The translations under genes and the position numbers were made by a program. 64,000 bases of DNA, taken from NCBI GenBank assembly GCA_965206015.1, contig CBDBIW010000016.1, forward strand, positions 682,001 to 746,000, written 5' to 3'. Below the pieces are notes generated by a model. That model was not told where the DNA came from, made no database searches, and saw nothing but the letters and a program-made list of their open reading frames with translations. This document shows positions 1 to 9,800 of this stretch, in pieces. This DNA is from JAJCYL01 sp965206015. Lineage in GTDB: Bacteria > Bacteroidota > Bacteroidia > Cytophagales > Cyclobacteriaceae. Numbering within the stretch: the stretch's first letter is position 1; each line of letters opens with the position of its first letter.

Positions 1-1
1 G

Positions 2-145
2 CTTGACTTGAAAATTAGTGATGCTCCAGGTCATATTAAAGATTTCAATATTCTAAAGCTTAGCGAACGAGACATAACCATCAATCAACATTGTTACGGC
101 TGTACTGCAGGGGCTGGGAGTAGTTGTGGCGGTGTAACTACTTAA
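2..145 (+). CDS. arsS: ArsS C-terminal end (arsenosugar radical SAM protein), partial
   Basis: Forty-seven codons enter from the left window edge and stop at TAA 143-145. The tail carries HCYGCTAGAGSSCGG, the Cys-rich ending I associate with the DUF3641 region of the radical SAM/Cys-rich proteins (ArsS) that act with ArsM in arsenosugar synthesis. The radical SAM domain is outside the window. The next start codon, at 151, opens an ArsM-like reading frame five bases later, which is the usual arsS-arsM order and supports the call. The Cys/Gly-rich tail could be mistaken for a RiPP precursor core, but the neighbour argues against that. Confidence 0.55.
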   Translation, partial: LDLKISDAPGHIKDFNILKLSERDITINQHCYGCTAGAGSSCGGVTT

Positions 146-150
146 CAAAT

Positions 151-390
151 ATGAATACTTCTTTACAAACTGCTAAGGACGTTTATAAAGAAGCAGCCCT
201 GACACCCGATGTTGGGCTGTGTCTGCACCACCTCACCTACCTGGCAAATTACCTGGTTTGGAGATTCCCCCGATCATGCAGTCCATGAATTGTGGCTGTT
301 ATGGTGGAGGTGGAGACTGCTAAAGTTAAAGCATTATATCTGCTTCCTTGAATATTGGAGAATCACCTTCCATCCGGATGTGGGTGTCTA
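151..390 (+). pseudogene. arsM: arsM remnant (arsenite methyltransferase), frameshifted and truncated
   Basis: The ATG at 151 opens a frame beginning DVYKEAALTPDVGLC at residues 10-24. With two single-base insertions removed, the reading continues as CTTSPTWQ, then LPGLEIPPIMQSMNCGC, matching the N-terminus typical of Bacteroidota ArsM (…GLCCTT-P-W-LP-L-IP-IM-EMNYGCG…). The frame ends at a TAA near 319, and the SAM-binding motifs that should follow are not recognisable. It is therefore a decayed 5' fragment lying directly downstream of arsS. The convergent calcium ATPase begins at 388, so the rest of the gene is absent. Family recognition is from memory of conserved N-terminal residues. Confidence 0.5.
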
Positions 391-3270
391 ATAGCTCATT
401 TTTATTAGTCTGGCAATTTCTCCAATCCAAAGAACTACGGATGTACTGGCTATGATCAAACCCCAATCAGAAAATGAAAGTGGAACCGTTCTAAATACCG
501 TACCGCCAAATTCAACGATGAAGTATTGCCCGACGATTATTAATGCAGCCACTATGATGAATCCAACTCCCTTATTTATCTCATAAAATGCGGAGCGGCC
601 CGTTCCATAAGCCTTGGCGTTGAATAAATTCCAAAATTGAAGCATAACGAAAATGGTGAAAAACAATGACAGATTATAGTCACTGATTGTGCCGTCAGGT
701 TCAGTGAAGTAATACAATAAGCCCAATAAGAGAAAAACAAAAATAAATCCCACAAACAAGATATTCGATCTCATAGCTGCAGAAATAATGAAATCTTCAT
801 GTCCCCTCGGCTTACTATCCATGACACGCTTATCCGGCGGGAGTGATGCTAAAGCTACAGCGGCGAATGTATCCATAATAAGGTTCATCCATAACATCTG
901 GGTAATTGTCAGGGGTAGTTCATAACCCAGTAATGACCCCAGGAAAACAATTGTAAGTGCTGCTACATTGATGGTTAATTGAAATAGTATGAATCGTTGT
1001 ATGTTCTTATATAGAGAACGACCCCACATCACTGCTGTGGCGATACTGTTAAATGAATCATCTAATAAGGTAATATCACTAGCTTCTTTCGCCACCGATG
1101 TTCCAGAACCCATTGAAAGGCCGACATGGGCATAGTTAAGAGCCGGGGCATCATTGGTACCATCACCAGTAACAGCAACTACTGAACCAGTTTGTTGAAG
1201 TAAGTGAACTAGCCTCTGTTTGTCTGTAGGCCTTGCCCGACACATAATTTTTAATTCCCGTACTCTTGCTAAAGCTTCCTCATCAGACAATGCCTCAAAA
1301 TCAACACCAGTAATCATGTTTATATCAGTGTCTGTGTCATTCCATATTCCGATTTGTCTGCCTATCTCTCGTGAAGTTCCTGGAGTATCACCAGTTACAA
1401 TCTTTACATTGATTCCGGCCGCATGGCATTCTGCCACAGCAGCGGGTACATCTGGTCTAACAGGGTCGGATATAGCAACAATACCCAGGAAAGTAAGGTC
1501 AAAATCAGCTAAATCTGCCACTGTACCGGGTTTTTCATCTTCAATGATCTTATAGGCAAAACCAAGTGTTCGCATGGCTTTACCCTGATAATCCAGGAGC
1601 TGGCTATCTACTTGTGCTTTAATGACACCCACATCTTCAGTTTTATCTTCAACCAGAGCTGTTTTACATTTGCTTAAAACGATTTCGGGCGCACCTTTCA
1701 CATAAAGAACTTGCTTCCCCAATGATGGGGATTCGACCAGTGTGGCCATGAATTTTCGCTCCGTAGAAAATGTAAGTTGCTCTATTATTTTGGTACGCTC
1801 ACGGAGTTCTTGATAGTTCACGTCATGTTGATGCAGCCATAACAAAAGGGCTGCCTCGGTGGGATTCCCTAATCCTTCAATTTTAGTTTCATCTGAATGG
1901 TCCAGATGAGCTGTAGTATTAGACGAAATGCTCTCTTTAATCAGGTTACCAGTGCTGTTATTGTCTGGTTTTTGATCTTTCAATCCATAAAAATCAGTAT
2001 TATGGATAGTCATTTGATTCTGGGTGAGCGTACCCGTTTTATCGGTACAAATGACCGTGGTCGCTCCCATTGTTTCACAAGCGTGCATTTTGCGAACAAG
2101 ATTGTTAGTCTGAAGCATTCGACGCATACTCATTGCAAGGCTTAAAGTTACGCTCATTGGTAGACCTTCAGGAACCGCAACCACAATGAGTGTAACGGCA
2201 ATCATGAAATACTGAAGGATTCTCCCAGCAATGTCAATGGTTACCCAGGAGAATGCACTCAAAGGATCAATTCCCATTGGGTATGCCAAAATCAGCAAAG
2301 CGGCAAAAAGGACAATGCCGTATCCAATCCATTTCAGCCAACTACCCTCTTCAACACTTTTGGGTACTTCTTTCTCACCACCAAACATATTGATGCCATC
2401 GTATACAATAGGTATCCAGACCTTTGCCAACGCCACCATTGCCGAGGCAATCACGATACCCACTGATCCAAGGTGAACCAGTGGCACAACGATATCTATA
2501 AGAAATAGCTCCTTAATGAACAGAGTGGAGAAGGTCATCACTGCCAGCGCAAATCCCACAACTCCTATAAACCTTGCCAATCCGTCCAATTGCTTGTTTA
2601 GTGGAGTTTCCTCGTTCGTCATTTCAGTAGCCTTTTGAGCCACTTTCCCGTATTCGGTTTCGTCACCAATTTTATTGACTACCAGCGTACCGTGACCATC
2701 GATCACATTGGTACCTCTCATTACCCAGTTAGATGGATAAGTTGCCTCCTCATCGAAATTAGCCGATTGAACAGTTTTATTGATACCAGGCTCTCCCGTA
2801 AGACTTGATTCATCCATTTGAAGGGAGACTGCCTCGAACAATTCACCATCTGCAGGAACTTCTTCGCCCGCTTCAAGTAAGACAAAATCACCAACCACAA
2901 CGTTCTTTTTCAGAATTTCCTTTATGTTGCCACTTCGAAGGACCTTAATCAGGGTATTGTCATTTACCTTATTTAGAACGTCGAATTTCTTATTGGCATC
3001 CATTTCAAACCAGAAGGCGACACCCGTTGCCAGAAATATGGCGGCGAAGATTCCTATCGTCTCTGCATATTCATTATGAACGAATGAAATAATCAGTGAT
3101 AGGAATGCTGCTATTAGTAAAATTCTAATAATCGGATCCTCAAATTTCTCCAGGAAAAGCTTCCACAAAGGCTCTCTTTCAGCTGGAGTCAGGATATTTA
3201 AACCATGTTTATTTCTGCTTTCTATTACTTGCTCATCTGTAAGCCCGGTCAGATGTTGTTTCTTATCCAT
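388..3270 (-). CDS. calcium-translocating P-type ATPase (PMCA/SERCA type)
   Basis: A 960-residue P2-type cation ATPase, probably exporting Ca2+ across the inner membrane at the cost of ATP. An N-terminal cation-ATPase segment is followed by a TM pair around residues 47-90. The actuator loop has TGEP (about 159-162, where TGES is usual), and the transport helix has PEGLP (367-371). The phosphorylated aspartate is in DKTGTLT (410-416) and the hinge motif is GDGTNDAP (702-709). The C-terminal TM bundle occupies about 760-955. Length and motif order match PMCA-type bacterial pumps. The Ser-to-Pro change in TGES is the only odd residue; it occurs in a motif that drives dephosphorylation, so turnover could be altered. 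It is transcribed toward the arsM remnant. Substrate is inferred from family resemblance. Confidence 0.9.
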   Translation of the reverse strand: MDKKQHLTGLTDEQVIESRNKHGLNILTPAEREPLWKLFLEKFEDPIIRILLIAAFLSLIISFVHNEYAETIGIFAAIFLATGVAFWFEMDANKKFDVLNKVNDNTLIKVLRSGNIKEILKKNVVVGDFVLLEAGEEVPADGELFEAVSLQMDESSLTGEPGINKTVQSANFDEEATYPSNWVMRGTNVIDGHGTLVVNKIGDETEYGKVAQKATEMTNEETPLNKQLDGLARFIGVVGFALAVMTFSTLFIKELFLIDIVVPLVHLGSVGIVIASAMVALAKVWIPIVYDGINMFGGEKEVPKSVEEGSWLKWIGYGIVLFAALLILAYPMGIDPLSAFSWVTIDIAGRILQYFMIAVTLIVVAVPEGLPMSVTLSLAMSMRRMLQTNNLVRKMHACETMGATTVICTDKTGTLTQNQMTIHNTDFYGLKDQKPDNNSTGNLIKESISSNTTAHLDHSDETKIEGLGNPTEAALLLWLHQHDVNYQELRERTKIIEQLTFSTERKFMATLVESPSLGKQVLYVKGAPEIVLSKCKTALVEDKTEDVGVIKAQVDSQLLDYQGKAMRTLGFAYKIIEDEKPGTVADLADFDLTFLGIVAISDPVRPDVPAAVAECHAAGINVKIVTGDTPGTSREIGRQIGIWNDTDTDINMITGVDFEALSDEEALARVRELKIMCRARPTDKQRLVHLLQQTGSVVAVTGDGTNDAPALNYAHVGLSMGSGTSVAKEASDITLLDDSFNSIATAVMWGRSLYKNIQRFILFQLTINVAALTIVFLGSLLGYELPLTITQMLWMNLIMDTFAAVALASLPPDKRVMDSKPRGHEDFIISAAMRSNILFVGFIFVFLLLGLLYYFTEPDGTISDYNLSLFFTIFVMLQFWNLFNAKAYGTGRSAFYEINKGVGFIIVAALIIVGQYFIVEFGGTVFRTVPLSFSDWGLIIASTSVVLWIGEIARLIKMSY

Positions 3271-3488
3271 ACAGTCAGGTTGTGGTATTTTGGATAACCA
3301 TTACTAATAAAAACTGAAATTAATAGAATAACAGACACAAACCTATATTTGGGATATGAACCGTCAGGAACCATTCAGAGAACCACAGCTACAATTTCAG
3401 ACGGTTCAGGATACTAATGATTCGTTTTTAACAGATTTTTTTACTGTCCAAATGACATGTGAAGACATCCCCCTGTTAAAATGGAGCG

Positions 3489-5045
3489 TCATCTGGTTTT
3501 TTTCGGCTCAATAGCATCAGCATCATTATCTTCCAGCGTATCATTTGCTTTGCTTGGCAAAGTTATGGTATTCTGAAATTCTGGTGACAAACCAGTACCT
3601 GGAAGTGAGGCGTAATCATTGCCGCCCGCCATATCCATATCAGCAAATTTTGTAAATCGGCTAATATATTTGAGTTGAACATGATCAAGTGCTCCATTTC
3701 GGTGTTTGGCAATAATCACTTCACCAGTACCCGTTGTTGGCATCCCGTTCTCGTCTTCGGTAATTTGATAATACTCCGGACGGTAAAGGAACATCACGAT
3801 GTCAGCATCCTGCTCTATTGAGCCTGATTCCCTTAAGTCGGATAACTGTGGTCGCTTATCACCGCCCCTTGTTTCAACTGCCCTACTTAACTGAGACAGT
3901 GCAATTACAGGAACCGCCAATTCTTTTGCAATCCCTTTTAATGCCCTTGAAATGGAGGCGATTTCTTGTTCACGATTGCCTGAGCTGCCTTTTCCGGTGT
4001 CCCCTGACATTAGCTGGAGGTAATCAACAATAACAAGTTTGACATCATGTTGGGCTTTCAATCTTCTGCATTTCGCCCTCAGTTCTAAAATACTCAGAGC
4101 CGGAGTATCGTCAATAAATATTGGAGCTTCCGTAAGTTTTGCCGTTTTATGTACTAGCTGCGTCCATTCGTGTTCAGCGAGATTACCCCTTTTTAAGTTT
4201 TCATTCTCTAACTCAGCTTCAGCCGAAACTAACCGGTTGACCAGTTGAATCGAGGACATTTCAAGAGAGAAAATAGCTACCGGATGGTTAAAATCCACAG
4301 CAGCATTTCTCATCGCGGAAACCACAAAGGCTGTTTTTCCCATACCCGGTCTGGCAGCAATGATGACCAAATCTGAGGGTTGCCAGCCAGAAGTTACCCG
4401 GTCCAGTGCTGTAAAACCGCTCGGTATGCCGGTCAAACCATCTTTATGGTCCTTTCTTGCTTCAAGTTCCAATAATGTTTCATGCATCAAAGAGCGCATA
4501 TCAGCATAATTCCTCCGGACATGCGATTCCGAAACTTCAAATAATGACTGTTCCGTTTTATCAAGAAGGCTAAAAACGTCTGTGGTATCTTCGTATGCTT
4601 CTGTTTGTATTTCAGAGGAAATCTTGATTAATTCCCTTTTAATTGATTGTTCGGTAATTATCCGTGAATGATACTCAATGTTAGCGGCCGAATTTACCTT
4701 GGTTGTTAGTTCGGTGATGTAATAAGTGCCACCAATGAGCTCAATTTTACCATCCTTTCTCAATTGAGCAGTGACAGTAAGCAGGTCGACGGGTTCGGAA
4801 TTATTGAAAAGGGCCAGAATAGCCTTGTAAATTTCCTGATGGGCGTCTTTATAAAAACTTTCAGGTTTAAGAATATCGATCACCGCGGTCAGAGCGTCCT
4901 TCTCAAGCATCAAAGCTCCCAGAACCGCTTCTTCTAAATCAACTGCCTGTGGTGGCAATTTTCCCAATTGTCCGGTTATGTCGGATACAGTTACATTTTT
5001 CGATCGATAACCGACACGTATAGGAGACTGACCGGATTGACCCAT
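3489..5045 (-). CDS. dnaB: replicative DNA helicase DnaB
   Basis: This 518-residue hexameric helicase unwinds DNA at the replication fork and recruits primase. The N-terminal DnaB domain starts at PPQAVDLEEAVLGALM (about 31-46). The C-terminal RecA-like domain has Walker A ARPGMGKTA (231-239), Walker B LVIVDYLQLM and the arginine-finger region SDLRESGSIEQDADIVMFLYR. No intein interrupts the P-loop or later motifs. The start ATG at 5045 gives a 30-residue leader before the conserved domain, as in relatives. The upstream intergenic region carries a single perfect DnaA box (5178-5186). The C-terminal 40 residues are acidic and poorly conserved. Confidence 0.96.
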   Translation of the reverse strand: MGQSGQSPIRVGYRSKNVTVSDITGQLGKLPPQAVDLEEAVLGALMLEKDALTAVIDILKPESFYKDAHQEIYKAILALFNNSEPVDLLTVTAQLRKDGKIELIGGTYYITELTTKVNSAANIEYHSRIITEQSIKRELIKISSEIQTEAYEDTTDVFSLLDKTEQSLFEVSESHVRRNYADMRSLMHETLLELEARKDHKDGLTGIPSGFTALDRVTSGWQPSDLVIIAARPGMGKTAFVVSAMRNAAVDFNHPVAIFSLEMSSIQLVNRLVSAEAELENENLKRGNLAEHEWTQLVHKTAKLTEAPIFIDDTPALSILELRAKCRRLKAQHDVKLVIVDYLQLMSGDTGKGSSGNREQEIASISRALKGIAKELAVPVIALSQLSRAVETRGGDKRPQLSDLRESGSIEQDADIVMFLYRPEYYQITEDENGMPTTGTGEVIIAKHRNGALDHVQLKYISRFTKFADMDMAGGNDYASLPGTGLSPEFQNTITLPSKANDTLEDNDADAIEPKKTR

Positions 5046-5729
5046 ATAATAAAGTTAACGATTAGGTGGGTGATAATTGTCTGGCAAACTTAAGTATCAT
5101 TTGCAGACTCGGAAAGCTATCGGATAAGAATAGTTTCCCACTCCTGTATACAGGTTTTTCCTACACAATTCACACGGTTATCCACAGTTTGGATTGGTTG
5201 GAAATGCTAAATCTTCAGTTACCAGTGATAAAAATTGTAAAGCCAGTTTAATGCCATGAAGATAAGGTATAATTACGTGGTTATTATATACGTGGTTATT
5301 ATGCTATTTCAGGGGTATCAAAAAGAAACCCCGGAAATGGCTTTTGAGGGTTTTAAAACAAATTCAGCTGTTTTTGTACTTCTTTTACAGATACTCACAC
5401 CTATGGGTCAAAGGCGGTGTTGAATCGGTGGACCATTGAAGAGCCCTGCAAACTGGTCAAATCACGATATGTCAAAACCCTGCTTATCACACTGTATAAT
5501 GCCTTTGGTGTGCCTTTTCTTGTTTATTATTCAACTTGTATTATTCAACTTGAATTTGAATTATTGGGCTCTTAATGATTTTCATTGTAACTTTGCCGTT
5601 TTAAAAAAATGGAATTCTTTTAGCCGGTAGCCGGGGATTCACAAAAACCAGCAAGTACATTGACAACCTCGTTCCAACGAGTATCTGTAACTTCAAATCT
5701 GTAAAGAGAAAACTGCACAGTTATTAATA
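5046..5729. other. intergenic region upstream of dnaB with direct repeats
   Basis: I see no convincing gene here. It holds a DnaA box (5178-5186), a 14-bp direct repeat TACGTGGTTATTAT at 5274-5287 and 5289-5302, and a second direct repeat TATTATTCAACTTG within about 5522-5550. The dnaB promoter presumably lies just above 5045, but I did not find a clean TAnnTTTG box on the minus strand. Confidence 0.5.
5178..5186 (+). promoter_or_regulatory. DnaA box TTATCCACA
   Basis: Perfect match to the DnaA-box consensus TTATNCACA, 133 bases upstream of the dnaB start. It is a single copy, so it is more plausibly a regulatory site or chance than an origin. Confidence 0.35.
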
Positions 5730-6861
5730 AGAGCATTATTTAGTTCTTATTATTTTTATTTATTGTATCTTTACAGTATGAAAACAAAGGTAAAGAAGCG
5801 CAAAAACAAACAAGCGCAAGAGGAGACACGGTTTAGAGTAGCAGAATATTTGCGAAAGAAGTTAGGGACACAAAAGCAAGCCAGTATTGTTTTTGGAATA
5901 ACAGAGCGAGGGGTGAACAAGATTTGGGCTATCTATAAGCAAGGAGGAAAAAGAGCTTTAAGGAGTAAAAAACGAGGAGTTCAAGGAGGTAATAAGTTAA
6001 AGAAAGACCAAGCTTATCAAGTGCGTCAGTTAATCAAGGACAAATTACCAGATCAGTTGAAGCTCCCTTTTGGTTTATGGACCCGAGAAGCAGTACAACA
6101 ACTCATTGCTATAAAGTATGGCGTAGAATTATCCCGTTGGCAAGTGGGTCGTTATTTAAAGAAATGGGGATATACACCTCAGAAGCCTATAAAAAAAGCT
6201 TTTGAACAAAAACCTGAAAAGGTTCAAAAGTGGTTGGAGCAAGAGTATCCATCTATAAAAAGGTGAGCTGTCCCAGAGAAGGCTGTTATTTACTTTGGAG
6301 ATGAAACAGGCTGTAGAAGTACCCATCAAGCAGGGAGGAGTTATGCACCAAAAGGAAAAACACCGATGATTATGGCAACAGGAAAACGCTTTACAGTCCA
6401 TATGATTTCTGCTATTAGCAATAGAGGTCATTTACAATTCATGTTGATGGATGCAGGATTTAATAGCGAAGTGTTTCAAACCTTTTTAGAGCAAATGATA
6501 AAATACAGTAAACAAAAAGTGTTCTTTATCACAGACAATCATCCCGCCCATAAAACTAAAAAGCTAAACCAATGGCTGGAAGATAATAAAAAAAAGATTG
6601 AGGTATTGTTCATCCCTGCTTATTCACCTGAACTGAACCCACAAGAATACCTAAACCAAGATTTGAAAACAAATATCATAGGAAAGAAAAGGGCTATAAA
6701 CAAAGAACAACTCAAAAAAAACATCAATAATTTTATGAGCAAAAGAAAAAAGGATAAACCTCAAGTGAAAAAATATTTTAAGCATAAGCACGCACAGTAT
6801 GCTGCCTAGAAAATTCATACGAACTAATTAACCTAACGATTAATAACAAATTATTTACTCT
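5730..6861 (+). mobile_element. IS630-family insertion sequence
   Basis: The element is bounded by imperfect inverted ends beginning AGAGCATTATTTAGTT (left) and, read inward from the right, AGAGTAAATAATTTGTT. Both ends abut TA dinucleotides (5728-5729 and 6862-6863), the target duplication expected for IS630. It contains one transposase reading frame. The right end lies only 14 bases before the start of the giant adhesin gene, so the insertion separates that gene from whatever promoter lay upstream. The exact ends are my best alignment and could shift by a few bases. Confidence 0.6.
5778..6809 (+). pseudogene. IS630-family transposase with one in-frame TGA
   Basis: The reading frame runs from ATG 5778 to TAG 6807-6809, interrupted only by TGA at 6264-6266. 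The N-terminal part (winged-helix/HTH_29-like, with YGVELSRWQVGRYLKKWGYT) and the C-terminal DDE part are in the same frame. The catalytic DDE residues all lie after the stop: D of YFGDETG, D of FITDNHPAH and the acidic residue in AYSPELNPQE. No frameshift is needed, and replacing one codon would give about 343 residues, the usual IS630 length. An alternative start at TTG 5763 adds five residues. Without readthrough the element should be inactive. Whether the TGA is real or a sequencing error cannot be told here. Confidence 0.85.
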
Positions 6862-6875
6862 TAATCTGAACCTGT

Positions 6876-9800
6876 ATGAAGCTAAACCTGTCCTGCCTCA
6901 ATAATTTGGAGATTATCAATCATCCCATGCCTTTGTCTGTCTGTCTGAATAATTTCTCCAAAACTTTTTACAAAAAGAACAAAAAGGCCTCCACTTGCCA
7001 GTCAAAGCCCGGGGTTGTGTGCAGGTACTTCAAACAGTGTGCGTTAGCTGTTTTTTTACTTTTTATCCATGGGGCCATTTACAGTCAGCAGAACCTGACC
7101 CTGGTGAGTCATACGCCGGCTGCGAATGCCACCAATATTCCCGTCAACTCGGATATCATGCTCGACTTTGATTTAAATGTAGATGTAACCACGGTCAACA
7201 ATGACAATATTGTGGTCAAAGGCGAGCAGGAGGTGATTATGGGGACTTTCGCCGGAGGTGGCACTTCAACCATTACCTTCAGCCCGACCAGGGATTTTCA
7301 GCCGGGACAGGTCATTACTGTCACCGTGACAACCGGCCTGACTGCTGCTTCTGGAAGCAGCTCGTTAGACCAGTCGCAGATATTCTTGTTTACTACCGCT
7401 GCAGGCCCCACTAACGGGAGGGAAATGGGGGGTCTATGGCGGGAGGACATCATCGCCATTGATGTTACCAATGCCTCTTCAGTCTATGCGACCGATATGG
7501 ATAACGATGGGGACATAGATGTATTGGCTGGTTTCCTTGATCCTCCCACCGGTAGTAGGTCGGGATTTATCCGTTGGTATGAGAATGACGGCAGTGGGGG
7601 CTTTACGCCCCTTATGGTTGATAGTAACATTGCTGCCGGTGTCCATTCGGTTTTTGCGGCCGATGTAGATGGAGATGGAGACATGGATGTACTGTCTACT
7701 TCTTCGGTGCCTACAATACTTTCAGTGAGCGAGATCGCCTGGTATGAGAATGATGGCAGTCAGAACTTCTTATATCATAGAATTACCGACGGCACCGCTG
7801 CTCCTTCTTCTGGTCTTCAGATTAGTAGCCCTGAATCGGTCTATGCAACTGATGTAGATGGCGACGGGGATATGGACGTGCTGTCTGCTTCCGTCAATGG
7901 CCATATCATCTTGCACGAGAATGATGGCACTGAAAATTTCACGAACACTGAGATCACCCGGGATGCTTCTGGAGCTGAATCGGTCTATACGGCAGATATA
8001 GATGGTGACGGGGACATGGATGTACTGTCTGCTTCCCGGAATGATGACAGGATCGTCTGGTATGAGAAGGCAATTAATCGTCGTACAGGTAGGACAACAT
8101 TCACGTCCCATGAGATCACCACTACTGCTGACGGAGCTGCCTCGGTTTATGCAGCCGATGTAGATGGCGACGGGGATATGGATGTACTGTCCGCTTCCAA
8201 TACTGATAACAAGATCGCCTGGTATGAGAATGATGGCAGTGAAAATTTCATAACCCATGACATCACCACCAATGCTGATGGAGCTTCATCGGTTTATGCA
8301 GCCGATGTAGATGGTGATGGAAACATGGATGTACTGTCTGCTTCCGGGAATGATGACAAGATCGCCTGGTATGAGAATGATGGCAGTGAAAATTTCACGC
8401 CCCGGGAGATCACCACCAATGCTGACGGAGTTGCATCGGTCCATGTAGCCGATGTAGACGGCGACGGGGACATGGATGTACTGTCTGCTTCCACTGGTGA
8501 TAACAAGATCGCCTGGTATCGTTTACCTTCCTTTGTTCTTACAGGAGCGTCTCCGGCTGCGAATGCCACCAATGTTCCCGTCAGCTCGGATATCGTTTTA
8601 AACTTTAGTTCAACTGTAGAGTCAACCACGGTCAACAGTACCAATATTGTGATCAAAGGCGAGCAGGAGGTGATTATGGGGACTTTCACCGGATTGGGCA
8701 CTTCAACCATTACCTTCAGCCCGGTCAGGGATTTTCAGCCGGGACAGGTCATTACTGTCACTGTGGCCGATAGTCTGACTGCTGCTGTAGTTGAAGAATC
8801 TCTTTTTAACCCGCAAGTAGTTCAATTTACTACCGCTGCAGGCCCCACCAGCGGGGATAAAGTGACTGGTGTATGGCAGACGAACACCATCACTACTCTG
8901 GTTGAACAACCCAGATCGGTCTATGCAGCCGATATGGACAACGATGGGGACATGGATGTACTGTCCGCTTCCAGTAGGGCTGATCCTAATGGCCCTCCCA
9001 ATACCTTTGCGTCCATCGATTGGTATGAGAATGATGGCAATGAAAATTTCATGACCCATGTGATTACCACTGATGTTGATAGACCCTTCACAGTCTATGC
9101 AGCTGATGTAAACGGGGATGGAAACATGGATGTACTGTCTGCTTCCAGGGCAGACAACAGGATCGTCTGGCATGAGAATAACGGTGTTGCTGGTACTGGT
9201 CGGGTTTTCACGTCCCATGACATCACCACTGGTACTGCTTCACCTTTACTTACTAACGGAGCTACATCGGTCTATGTAGTTGATGTAGACAACGATGGGG
9301 ACATGGATGTACTGTCCGCTTCCACGAGAGATGACAGGATCGCATGGTATGAGAATGATGGCAGTGAAAATTTCACGCCCCATGACATCACCATAGGTGG
9401 TGCTGATAACCCCAGATCGGTCTATACGGCAGATATAGATGGTGACGGGGACATGGATGTACTGTCCGCTTCCAATGCTGATGACAAGATCGCCTGGTAT
9501 GAGAATGATGGCAGTGAAAATTTCATAACCCATGACATCACCACTAATGCTGATGGAGCTGAATCGGTTTATGCAGCCGATGTAGACGGCGATGGCGACA
9601 TGGATGTACTGTCTGCTTCCGGGAATGATGACAAGATCGCCTGGTATGAGAATGATGGCAGTGAAAATTTCATAACCCATGACATCACCACTAATGCTGA
9701 TGGAGCTGAATCGGTTTATGCAGCCGATGTAGACGGCGATGGGGACATGGATGTACTGTCTGCTTCCGCTGATGATGACAGGATCGCCTGGTATGAGAAT

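Noticed and set aside
2..145. Cys/Gly-rich peptide looking like a lanthipeptide-type RiPP precursor core
   Set aside because: The HC-GCTAGAGSSCGG ending is better explained as the ArsS C-terminus, because an ArsM-like frame follows immediately.
3357..3515. Short plus-strand frame MNRQEPFREPQLQFQTVQDT downstream of dnaB
   Set aside because: Overlaps the 3' end of dnaB and has no recognisable features.
5066..5630. Short plus-strand open frames upstream of dnaB
   Set aside because: Composition is non-coding, with direct repeats and no homology that I can recognise.
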